Source: Sphaerosporella brunnea
Taxonomy: Eukaryota > Ascomycota > Pezizomycetes > Pezizales > Pyronemataceae
Assembly: GCA_008704415.1 (NCBI GenBank)
Contig: VXIS01000213.1
Location: forward strand, 21,050 to 85,049
Length of the DNA stretch: 64,000 nt
Direction of reading: 5' to 3'
The position numbers were made by a program, and so were the translations under genes. The number at the start of each line of letters is the position of its first letter. Positions within the stretch are counted from its first letter, which is position 1. Under the pieces are notes generated by a model. The model searched no databases. It saw only the letters and a program-made list of their open reading frames with translations, and had not been told where the DNA came from. Shown piece by piece: positions 43,890-53,229 of this stretch.

Positions 43890-46359
43890 TTAATCAAAGA
43901 AGACCTCGTCCAACAGCGGATTCGAAAATCTGCTCTTCAAGTCCGCAAGGGTAAAGTTCTGCTTGGCTCCAATGCCTTGAAGCACACTCATAAACTGTGG
44001 AATTTCGTCCTTGTACGAAACCTCCTTCAAAAACTGTCTCCACGGCTGGCCACGGACCGTCAATCCATCCCTTCGTCACTACGTCAGCAAAGCCCCGCAT
44101 ATATAAAAACAAAATAAACTCACCATTCCTTTGCCCAGTGGGGCCTCGTTTTAAGGAGCTCTCCATTGGCTTGATAGCTCATCCACCGATCCGCAACCTT
44201 CTGTTGGAACGGAACCCAAGAGCCATCAGCCACGGCCGGCATGGAGGTAAGCACCTCAATGCTCGCGGTTCCAAAAGAATTTCCTTTCTGCGGCGCCATG
44301 ATCATGTCGCTACCAGCCATAATCCGCATTTCGAGCGCGATCCGCATAGCCGCCGTCGGGTCTTTGTAAACAGCGTCGATGGCATCCCACCACGCCTTCT
44401 GGACAACCTCCCAGTCCGGTTTCGTAGGATCATCGGCGCGAGGAGGAATCGGAATTTGCAACTCCATGTCGCGCACGCGCATGTTGTTAACGCCCCGACG
44501 GAAGTGGAGGGCGTCTGGTAGGTAGGTTTTGACGTCGGCGCCAACCACACCGAGTTGAGGCGGCATGGAGAAGTGCTCGAGAGCGCCGAGAATTTCAGCT
44601 TGCCAATAGCCTGGGAGAGCGCGGAAGAGAGCACTATCATTGATGACACCACCCAGCCAGCCTTGTACCCACTGGAAAAAAACATCGGGGTAGGTGGGGT
44701 AGTCATAGACAGATGATGCGTCATCGGTGTTATTCCAGCAGTTTGCTATTGCTTCTTGTTGGTATGGGAACCAAAAATACTCTGGTAGATCATAGATAAT
44801 CAGCACGGAAGCCCTCCATGTGGGCTGAGAAGAGGGACTAACCAGCGTAGAAGCTGTTCTCTGCCTTGTTGATGAAGTCTAACCGGGCTGCTTCCAACTG
44901 AGCCGGGGTGTACGATTTCCTGATGGCAACTGGAACTTTGAAGCCAGTCGGAGGCGGAATAACAAGGTTAACGTCTTGCTTGAGGGGCTTGAAATGGGCA
45001 TATGTCATCTTGTCCATCTCGAATGTGACATGCGTGATTATTCCAAGAAGACCAAAAGAACCAGCAGCGGCCTTGAGCTCTGCAGGATCGTCAATGGCTC
45101 TGTGCACTCCGTTTACATCGATGTATTCAATCTTGCGAACAATATCGCTGAGCGTTGCGTGTTTGATTCCGGCACCATGGCAGATGGGTGCATTCGTGCC
45201 GCCGATGGTGACTCCGACGATCTGCCACAGTCAGCATCCTGCTTTCACAGCAAGACTTGAATGACTTACGACTGTGTTGTATGGCAGTGTCCAGGCGCCC
45301 CCACGGATACTCCATCTCCTCAATTGTTCGTTGGTGACCGCAGCACCAACTCTCACCAACCTTTTGCTCGGATCAGAAGGAGAAACATCGCCCACTTCAA
45401 TTGTCTTGAACTCGTTGGAAGCAATGGTAGGGTCAACCGGCAGAAGCTCCATAGGATCCGGTACCGATTCTGCAACAGCCACATGCAGCATCGAAACCAA
45501 TATCTCATTGTCCTGCGAGAACAACGGCGTCCAAGAATGGCGGTACCCTGATGCACGAACCCTCTTGTTATTAGCCTTGGCCCAGAGCACCAGATTCTGG
45601 AGCCCCTGCACGCTGGTGGGGACGAAAGTGTATGCTGGGGTGTTGGAGACCGTCAATCCCCAGTTTTTAAATTCGGCCGCCACATAGGACTGCGCTATTG
45701 TCAGCCATCAATCAGACTATGGCCTTTCTGAGGTAGCGCACCACCATAGGCTTCTTCCGAGCCGTGTCCTCATAGATAACTGGGGAAGTTTGTCGCTTGG
45801 CGTTCAGCCAGCGCCGACTGCTTTCCGTGGTTCCAGCTTCCGTTACTTTCTTCGCATGCTGTTTGGCGGCAATGCTTTCCACATCGAATTCTCTTTTATC
45901 CAGAATAGACGCTGGGCTTTTGCCGTCCATGAAAGCCGTGATCTTGGACTGTAAATCCGGATCAAGCTCGTTGAACGCACTCGTAAAGGCAGAGTGCAGC
46001 TTGATGGCATTCAAAAGACTCCGTGTGTAGGCGTCGGGGTCAACATTTCCGGCGAGCACTTTTTCAAGAGCGCCCTGAAGCCCGGGAAAGGCCTGCTGGA
46101 GGTCAGGATGTGAATCGAAGTAATTGATTATCTCCTTGAGAATTTTATTTCCAACCAGATCCCCTGTGATTGGTCAGAGGCAGAATCTGGGACTTGGGAG
46201 GGGATACATACCTAGGATAGGCACCGCGCTGATGACGCCTAAGACCGGATCCAAGAGGGGGCTCAGGAGGCCACGGGAATCGATGCCATTGTCTGGTGTT
46301 GCAGCAGCTGACGAGAGGAAAGGAAGGGAACACAAAAGAAGAGTCTTTGTCAAACGCAT
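43890..46359 (-). CDS. Secreted FAD-linked oxidoreductase, aldonolactone-oxidase-like
   Basis: Six exons, 46359-46212, 46163-45742, 45689-45270, 45221-44843, 44781-44124, 44070-43890, give 735 residues. MRLTKTLLLCSLPFLSSAAA is a signal peptide. After an unusual helical extension of about 170 residues, the FAD-binding PCMH-type domain begins (TFVPTSVQGLQNLVLWAKAN, RVRASGYRHSW) and includes VTIGGTNAPICHGAGIKHAT. The C-terminal part ends with EYFWFPYQ and RPHWAKEW, as in D-arabinono-1,4-lactone/gulonolactone oxidases. Introns are 48-61 nt; the second has a GTGCGC donor, but GTGGTG three bases upstream is equally in phase. The enzyme should use FAD to oxidise a sugar lactone or alcohol; substrate unknown. 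Secretion distinguishes it from mitochondrial ALO. Confidence 0.85.
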
Positions 46360-47485
46360 CGCGATCTAGCTATCCAACTGTCTACAACTTCAGCCCCGAG
46401 CGTCGACTTCTTGCATTTCGGCCTCTGGACGGCTTTTTATATTGATTGTTCCCGGAATCCCCAATAGGGGTCCCCAAGACGGCCTTGGCGAACTTTGTAC
46501 GAGTTTGCAGGGAAGCGGGCCCGCGCCGTCTCAACTAAGAGCGGCTTGCTAGTGCCAATGCGGTAGTTTTCAGCCCGCAAAACTCCGTCGTGACAGCCCC
46601 GGCTGAGACTTGAGTAATGTGGTTCCATTCCCGTGGTTACATATGTACCCCGATCCTGAGAAAAACGTCCCGAGACCGACAGGATGAATTCCTCTCGGAG
46701 ACCGCAGGATCCGCCCTGAACGGAACGGCCTCATGATTCTGCTGAGTGCACACCTACATAGGCGTATGTTTGCATTCTCAGTGAGACAAAAATGTCTGAG
46801 ATTGGCGAGCTACCTACCAAATCAGCTTGGTCTCGCCGGAATGAAAGCTACAGCAAAAGCCGCATGTCTCGGCATCGTTACCAGTTTTGGCCGATGTCTG
46901 TGTTGGCGCGTATGTACCTCCGATTTTGTCAACCAACTCAACAGCTTTACTACCTAGTTTTTTGTCTGCCAAACAAGGTGTAAAGGCGGCATATGTACGA
47001 TGTACTAGTACGCGCTGGGTCCGTCTCGGAAAGTATAGGCTGAGGGCTGCAGACTGCGGCAGACCGCTCCAGCGTTTTGATACGGTGCATTTGTTCTGTG
47101 CCGCGTACATACCTTACCCTTGAACAGTTCAGCCGCGCTGCGCATAGACGTGTTCTACGGCTTGGTATCGATGTTGGTTCCCCTTATTCTGCGCCTGAAA
47201 AAAAAAGGACCTGGGCCGGCGCGTGGGTCGCCAAACAAATCGGAATATTATGTAGTACATACACGGAGATAAGTCGAGGGCCCATCACTGTCGGTGCTTT
47301 TTGAGCTTGGCTTGTGGGGCAGGCCGCGGCAAGCTTACAATGGGGGCGGGACTCAGCCTGGAACTTCCGGAGATTTCAACATAACGTCGTAAATTTTTTC
47401 CTACCTAGGCCAACACATGAGGAACGCACTCCAGTCCTGATCCAAATATCACGTATCCAGAAAAAACTAGTCAACCCAAGCTCAT
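46360..47485. other. Intergenic, about 1.1 kb
   Basis: Promoter of the FAD oxidase and 3' flank of the gag-derived gene. No gene is supported; an A9 run is at 47200. Confidence 0.4.
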
Positions 47486-48346
47486 TCACCAACCTGCTCC
47501 GCCGCCACCCGAACCTTCGCCACCTGCAGACTTGGCCTGCTTCGGCTCCTTATCCTTGCGCGGCTGCTTCCTGCCCTTCTTCTTAAACGGCTCTCCGCGC
47601 AATACCGGGACATCGCCCACAATCTGGGCAACGGCAATCGTTGACCCATCAGCTTTCTTCAACGTCATCCCCTTCTCATCGGTGTCATAACTGTCGGCCA
47701 GTGACTCCAGCGACAACAAGTTGACCGCAAGCGTCGGAACATAGAAGGCGGAGAATCTGACCGGTTTTCTCTGTCCCGTAATACGCAGCACGACCTCGCC
47801 GTAACCCATCGCTTCTACGTTCGAGCCAAATGTTTTCTTCTCAGGGAACTGAACATAGCTTGAGAAGGCTTCACGCCTGCCGGTGAAGTGAGAGTTGCTT
47901 CCGGTATTTGTGACCCAATCATTCGGCCCCAAGGCAGCGTGTGTTTCTTCATCGATCTCAAAACTCAAATGCGGATTTTCACTATTGGGCGGGAGAGGGG
48001 TAACATGTTGTTCTCTCTCCTTATGGCCGCGTTGTTGTTGTTGTTCTTCGGGGTGAGCAACCGACTTATCCTTGAGATCAGTCTCAAGCCGTTCCCACAA
48101 TTCGGCAGGATCGGTTGCGGAGATGTATTGGTTCTGGATCTTGGGGTTCATTTCGAGGAGGATGGTGGCTAGAGCTTGGTCGCGCTTGTCTTCCCACTCC
48201 AGGAGTTTTTCGGCGTTGGCGGAGTTTGGGGCCTTTTTGCGACCGTCAACGATCGACCACAGGCATTCCTTCTGCAGAAGAAGCTTCGTCTGTCTGGCCC
48301 ATTGGTTGTAATTCGCGTTGCTCAGCTTCTTGGTTTTATCGAACAT
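47486..48346 (-). CDS. Copia-derived gag/protease protein with inactivated protease site (domestication candidate)
   Basis: An uninterrupted frame of 286 residues. Residues 1-95 resemble the gag capsid-like region of Ty1/Copia elements (KLSNANYNQWARQTKLLLQK, LWSIVDG, ELWERLETDL). Residues 141-240 resemble the following protease region: WVTNTGSNSHFTG aligns with W-x-D-S-G-A-x-x-H-M-T of Copia protease, and FYVPTLAVNLLSLESLADS with its LYVPGLxxNLLSV block. The catalytic aspartate is Asn147, so protease activity should be lost. No CCHC knuckle, integrase or reverse transcriptase is present. The C terminus is new: Lys-rich with a GGEGSGGGGAGW tail. An intact frame with a dead protease and no flanking pol suggests a co-opted host gene; a young truncated element remains possible. 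Confidence 0.7.
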   Translation of the reverse strand: MFDKTKKLSNANYNQWARQTKLLLQKECLWSIVDGRKKAPNSANAEKLLEWEDKRDQALATILLEMNPKIQNQYISATDPAELWERLETDLKDKSVAHPEEQQQQRGHKEREQHVTPLPPNSENPHLSFEIDEETHAALGPNDWVTNTGSNSHFTGRREAFSSYVQFPEKKTFGSNVEAMGYGEVVLRITGQRKPVRFSAFYVPTLAVNLLSLESLADSYDTDEKGMTLKKADGSTIAVAQIVGDVPVLRGEPFKKKGRKQPRKDKEPKQAKSAGGEGSGGGGAGW

Positions 48347-48774
48347 CGCGGCTTGAAGCTATGATTATAATGTCAGTTGTGCCGGGGGTTAGAGCGCACT
48401 TTGCTTGGTTACTGACTTGGGATTGTTGAGATGGAGAGGGCTGGGGTGATGGAAAAGGCGGCGTAGATGGTGATCTGTTTTGATGGATGATGATGATGAT
48501 GATGATGATGGATGGCGTGGTTTGCAGCGAAAGCGCTAGCGGAGAAATGTGGGGTGTGGTCCGTGCGCAGGTGGGGATCATCGAGACTCGAGAGAACTTT
48601 CACGTGGGACCTGAATGTGTGGACGAATATATCGATAACCATCCTTTGCAACTGTCGGTATCCCCTTGGAACTTGTCTTTCTCCGGCACCCTGATTTATC
48701 TGCGAGATCTATCGTATGTCTATCGATATACATAGACTCGCCTAAGCTAAGTCGAGACGTTTGGCTAAAGCAAC
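48347..48774. other. Promoter region with (GAT)n tract
   Basis: 5' flank of the gag-derived gene. A (GATGAT)n microsatellite lies at 48485-48512. No separate gene is supported. Confidence 0.4.
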
Positions 48775-49761
48775 TTACTGATCCTCTCCCAGTGCTGCTG
48801 TGGATGGCAAACAACGGGGCCTGGTAGCCCTGCCTGGCAATCGACTCCCCTTCAACCCCGACGCTTTCACACACCAGAACCAACACGCAGTGAACCAGTA
48901 TCCGCTAGACCACGCGGACATCCTTTTCCTTCCCTCATCCAATATATCCAGCGCTGTCTTTCCCTCTTTACTCGGCACATCCAACTTCGCACCACTCAAA
49001 ATGAGAACCTTCGCAGCTTCCATACATTCCCCCCTCTTCTCGTAATGTCCAAACACGGCGCCCCAGCAGACGGTATGCAGTGGGGTGAACCCCACGCTCG
49101 GGTCTACAGCATTTAATGGGGCGCCATTAGCGATGAGCAACCTCACAACCTCCATATTATCCCTCCTCCTCTTCGCCGCATCGCCAGGATAATCTTCATC
49201 CAGGGGCTTGGAAACGATATTCCTGCACGCCAGATGGAGCGGTGTCTTCCCCTTCCAGTCCGCAGCAGCAACATCAGCACCACACTTAATGAGCAGCTCC
49301 ACCATCTTTGGAGACCCGCGGTTCCGGCTACCTCCGGCAGCCCGGTGCAAAAGCGTTTTGTTGTTGGCCTCGCCGCTTGTGGCATTTACGTCACCGCCGT
49401 ACTCCAGCAACATGTGCACTATCGCCACTCGGTCGAGGCTGGAACAGATGTATAGAATGCGATTTTTCGTGCTGCTGTGAATCTCGGTGGTGGAGAGAAG
49501 GGAGCGCGCGATCGCTGAGTTTCCGGTGCAGCAGGCCCAGTACATTGAGGGAGAGCCGATATATTTACGGTGGAAATCGGAAAAGGCACGAGAGGTGACG
49601 ATCGGGGCCATTCGCGTATGCATGAGCTTGCAAGTTTGCTGCAAAGCACAAAGAGCGCTGACGGGGAGGTCATCGGCGATGATGAGGAGGAGCTCTGTGG
49701 GCAGCGCAGTGAGGTATGACGGCTCACGCACAGGTTGGAAGAACTGAAGGAGTGCCGCCAT
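48775..49761 (-). CDS. F-box/ankyrin repeat protein 3
   Basis: Single exon, 328 residues. LPTELLLIIADDLPVSALCAL at about 22-42 is the F-box; RTxxx-type continuation reads QQTCKLMHTRM. Ankyrin repeats run about 72-280, with NRILYICSSLDRVAIVHMLL, KTLLHRAAGGSRNRGSPKMV, KGKTPLHLACRN, GFTPLHTVCWG and GAKLDVPSKEGKTALDIL. The C-terminal 45 residues are Trp/Arg-rich and unlike the other copies. Probably an SCF substrate adaptor. Confidence 0.8.
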   Translation of the reverse strand: MAALLQFFQPVREPSYLTALPTELLLIIADDLPVSALCALQQTCKLMHTRMAPIVTSRAFSDFHRKYIGSPSMYWACCTGNSAIARSLLSTTEIHSSTKNRILYICSSLDRVAIVHMLLEYGGDVNATSGEANNKTLLHRAAGGSRNRGSPKMVELLIKCGADVAAADWKGKTPLHLACRNIVSKPLDEDYPGDAAKRRRDNMEVVRLLIANGAPLNAVDPSVGFTPLHTVCWGAVFGHYEKRGECMEAAKVLILSGAKLDVPSKEGKTALDILDEGRKRMSAWSSGYWFTACWFWCVKASGLKGSRLPGRATRPRCLPSTAALGEDQ

Positions 49762-50039
49762 GTTGATAGGTGAGTAACCACTGTAAAGGCTCGCGATCGC
49801 CGGTTGACTATGAACGCCCTTGCTTTCTCAGCTGTTATGGGTTGGTCCCAGTGAAAGAGCACCTGGGGGAGCGAGGCTGGTCAACCCCGCGCGCAACTCT
49901 GGGTCATTTGTGCAACCGATACCTAGTGCTACATCCTGCTCGAGCGGGGGCGGTAGCGTGGGCGACGTCGACATCTAAATATTTTTAGCCATGTATGTTT
50001 AGGCGAAGTCGATAAGTGCGCGTCCAACTTTCTCGTCCC
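49762..50039. other. Spacer between ankyrin genes
   Basis: 278 bp separating two head-to-tail F-box/ankyrin genes; contains the promoter of gene 3 and 3' flank of gene 4. Confidence 0.4.
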
Positions 50040-50831
50040 TCATGACGACTTGGTTTTTTTGGTGACCGCCTCTTTCCACCAGCGTCTCGCCCTCCAGAAA
50101 CATGCCCGCACCCGATCTCTCTTTCTCCTCAGCAGACTCAGCGGGGTACGGGTCTTAAAGTAACCGTTATCTCTCGCAGTGACCGGAGCACCATTCAGAA
50201 TAAGCAGGCGTATAATCTCAGCATCGCCTCTGGCACACGCAATATGCAACGGCGTTCTACCTGTGATCGAAGCGACCGCATACACATCTGCGCCATACTC
50301 GATAAGCAGCTGGATCATCTCCGGACTGCCGACTCTGGCCGCAATGTGCAACGGTGTCGTCCCCGTATTCGAGCTCCAATTATTCCCGCTCGAAAGACCC
50401 GCGTTAACGTCGGCGCCGCAGTCGAGCAGCAGCTGCACCATGGTACAGTAGCCGCTGTATACCGCAACATGTAACGGGAAAGTGAGCCAGAAGGGGCAAC
50501 GGGCGGACAACGACGCTCCATGCGATAACAGGTACAGGGCCATCACCGAGTTTCCGTTTTTTGCGGCGAGGTGGAGCGCAGTGAGGCCATTGTGCGGTGA
50601 GCGGTATTTGAAGGCCTTCGTGAGAGTTACGTGGTGGAGACGGGTGGAGAGGTTTCTACAGGTTTGGCGGAGGCTGATGATCTCGAGCATGGAGAGATTG
50701 TCCGTGATCATAAGAAGCAACTCAGTCGGTAGGCCGTGGAGCCGCGCAAATGCCATTTGGAGGTGTTGTCTTCGAATTCGTGCTTTTGAATAATTCAGTG
50801 TTTTCTTCTGCTTTGACTTGTCCCCGTCCAT
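50040..50831 (-). CDS. F-box/ankyrin repeat protein 4
   Basis: Single exon, 263 residues, or 238 if it starts at the ATG at 50756 (MAFARLHGLPTELLL). The F-box is LPTELLLMITDNLSMLEI. Ankyrin repeats follow: GLTALHLAAKNGNSVMALYL, LTFPLHVAVYSGYCTMVQLL, GTTPLHIAARVGSPEMIQLL and GRTPLHIACARGDAEIIRLL. It sits 278 bp upstream of gene 3 in the same orientation, which points to tandem duplication. Confidence 0.8.
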   Translation of the reverse strand: MDGDKSKQKKTLNYSKARIRRQHLQMAFARLHGLPTELLLMITDNLSMLEIISLRQTCRNLSTRLHHVTLTKAFKYRSPHNGLTALHLAAKNGNSVMALYLLSHGASLSARCPFWLTFPLHVAVYSGYCTMVQLLLDCGADVNAGLSSGNNWSSNTGTTPLHIAARVGSPEMIQLLIEYGADVYAVASITGRTPLHIACARGDAEIIRLLILNGAPVTARDNGYFKTRTPLSLLRRKRDRVRACFWRARRWWKEAVTKKTKSS

Positions 50832-51407
50832 TCGGGTATATATGCTCCCCGAACTTGAGGCTCTTTCTTGCTCATCAAAAATAAACTTGCCATTGAGGAG
50901 ACGTGACGAATTGTACTGTACAACCTTCTACAGCCCCCCAACTCAAGCCACTCGGTCACATGGTATCACTCGCTGCCCTACCGCAGGTGTTGCGCGCGCT
51001 CAACTGTGCCGGCAAATCCCGCATCATGAATAGATCCGCACAGTTGTATGCATTGGAATGGACTGACCAAAAAGACGCTGTCACAGCCGGCTAGCGCCGA
51101 TTATGATGCATGTATCGTGACGAAAGCTCGAAGCGATGTATTCCAGTTACGTGGATTGTCGGTTCGATGCGGAAACGGCTGGCGATGGATGACCCATATA
51201 TATACCAAGGTAGCTGATGTTATATTCCTGTTTCGCGTGGGAAAGGGGGGGGGGGGTCTTTGGCCAACCGGTAACTAGAGGAGCATGGCTGTTTGTTTCG
51301 TGAACTGCGAAGGATGAAAGAGTATTGGACAAAGGGGGAAAAAAAAAGAAAAAGAAATGAAAGAAACGTGCGCGGTGAGAATGATACATACCTAAGGAAC
51401 TCTTTTT

Positions 51408-51410
<3 letters not shown>

Positions 51411-51438
<28 letters not shown>
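51411..51438 (+). repeat. (TTG)n microsatellite
   Basis: About nine tandem TTG triplets following a T7 run, preceding a C-rich tract. Confidence 0.8.
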
Positions 51439-53196
51439 GTCCCCCCCCCCCACCCCCATGCTAACTCGCTCGCCAAACTTTTCGATTATGGGAGAGCTGG
51501 GTATGTGGATAACTCAGGTAAACAAAGCGCAAAAATAACCGGCGAGAAGCCGACTCACGATCACTCACGCGGTGTTTATTATTTACTAGTAGGCATTCGT
51601 TTCACCGGTTGACCAATAGGCCAAAACGCCACGACCCACTCCAGTAGAAGTAGCACAACGACGTGCCTCAACACGCTTCGATTCTCGCACCCACCACGGC
51701 AAAGCCAGTGGTGTTGCGGGAAACAACCTGGTCTCGTGCCCTGGATGACGGACCTCTTTGAGGGGGCCACGCCACCGCGGCGCCAGCCTGGGAAATGTCT
51801 AAATGCTTTGGTTGTCTGCTTGGAGAGGTAGGTGGGAAGTATCTATGGTGGCCCCCCCCCCCCCCGCTTTCGCGGATCGGCACTGCCTACGCTGTTTGGG
51901 TTGGATAGAGAGATGAAGGATGCTGCACGTGGTTGCCGGCTCTGTTGTATGTAGAGGTGGTTGAGCGGCTACACCTCTGCGGCAAGAGGCAGCGCTGAAT
52001 ACACCGCGCGTGGTGTCCTGTACTCAGAGTACACCTACCTCTAGAGTAGGGCGTTACACCTCTAGGTAGGGCAGATCAGACAAAATAGTGAGGCTGCCCC
52101 CCCCCCTCCCCCAACAAATCCTACGACCGGGGGGTGGGTCACCGAGTGATAACTGATGAACCCACGTGGTTCGAATGTGATATCACGACATTGCATTGGT
52201 GTGCACCCGGTAGTAGTGCAGATCTACCTTTGGATCCAATTCGACGGGTGTTCCTTCCCGCAAACCAATACGTGGGGGCTGTGAACCTTATTTACGGGGC
52301 AAAGAGGGGGGGGGGGGGCAAACACGCCTGCGTCTGTGTGTGTGGTGTACGCTCGATCGCCTTTGCGGATTTTTTTAATTTTTAATTTTTTAATTTTTTT
52401 TGCTGGCCCCCTATCTATCTAGCTACCTACATCTTTACTCTACTCTATGTAGATGCATATGCACCATGGTCGTGTCCAAGAAGCCGGATATCCTGCGTTC
52501 GCGCGCGCGGCACATCCCATTCTAACTATTTCAGCAGCTCCGCCCCTCCCCCCCCCCGGTCCGTGTCACTCGGTGTATTGATAAAGCCCGCGCGGGTATC
52601 CCGGACCAGACCATGGTGCAGGGCTGTGAATTGAAGGAGCCGTAGCGTAGTTACGCGTGGAATCAACCCGCCGTTCCGACGATCGTATCTAGAGTTATCC
52701 ACAAGGGTGGTGGATAGGTGTAGGTAGGGAAGAACTTCCCACAACCGAGTTGCACCATAGGAAGTGCGGGATTGTGCCCGGATCACACAGTACCCGCTGC
52801 CGCAGAAGAAGCAGCATCCTCGGAGTGCAAGATGACCGGCGGTTCGCACGATCTATCCTCCCCCAGTTCCAATTTCGACTACATACAGCCGCACACCCAT
52901 TCTTCTTGGGGGGGAGGGGGGAGCCAGTGCCCGCCCTCCTCCTCCTCCTCCTCCTCCTCTTCCGAGCAAGTCCGTATGGCGGCGACGACGGCAGATGAAG
53001 CGCCCTCCTCGTTTTTCTCCCTGCTCCCCCAATCACCAGGCGTTGCACATACGTGGGAAAAAAAAGGTTCTTGCAGAGGGTGTATTTCAAACAGGACGGG
53101 GGAGTTTCGGTGGTGGGTGGATGGATGATCAGTCAGCCAGTGCAGTGCAGCTACCGACAGATAAGTTATGCACAACTAAACAGGACTATAGTTGCG

Positions 53197-53197
53197 G

Positions 53198-53227
<30 letters not shown>
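53197..53227 (+). repeat. A(31) homopolymer
   Basis: Uninterrupted A tract of about 31 bp with no adjacent gene. Confidence 0.8.

Positions 53228-53229
<2 letters not shown>

Noticed and set aside
47486..48346. Active Copia retrotransposon
   Set aside because: No integrase or reverse transcriptase follows, no LTR pair is visible, and the protease aspartate is replaced.
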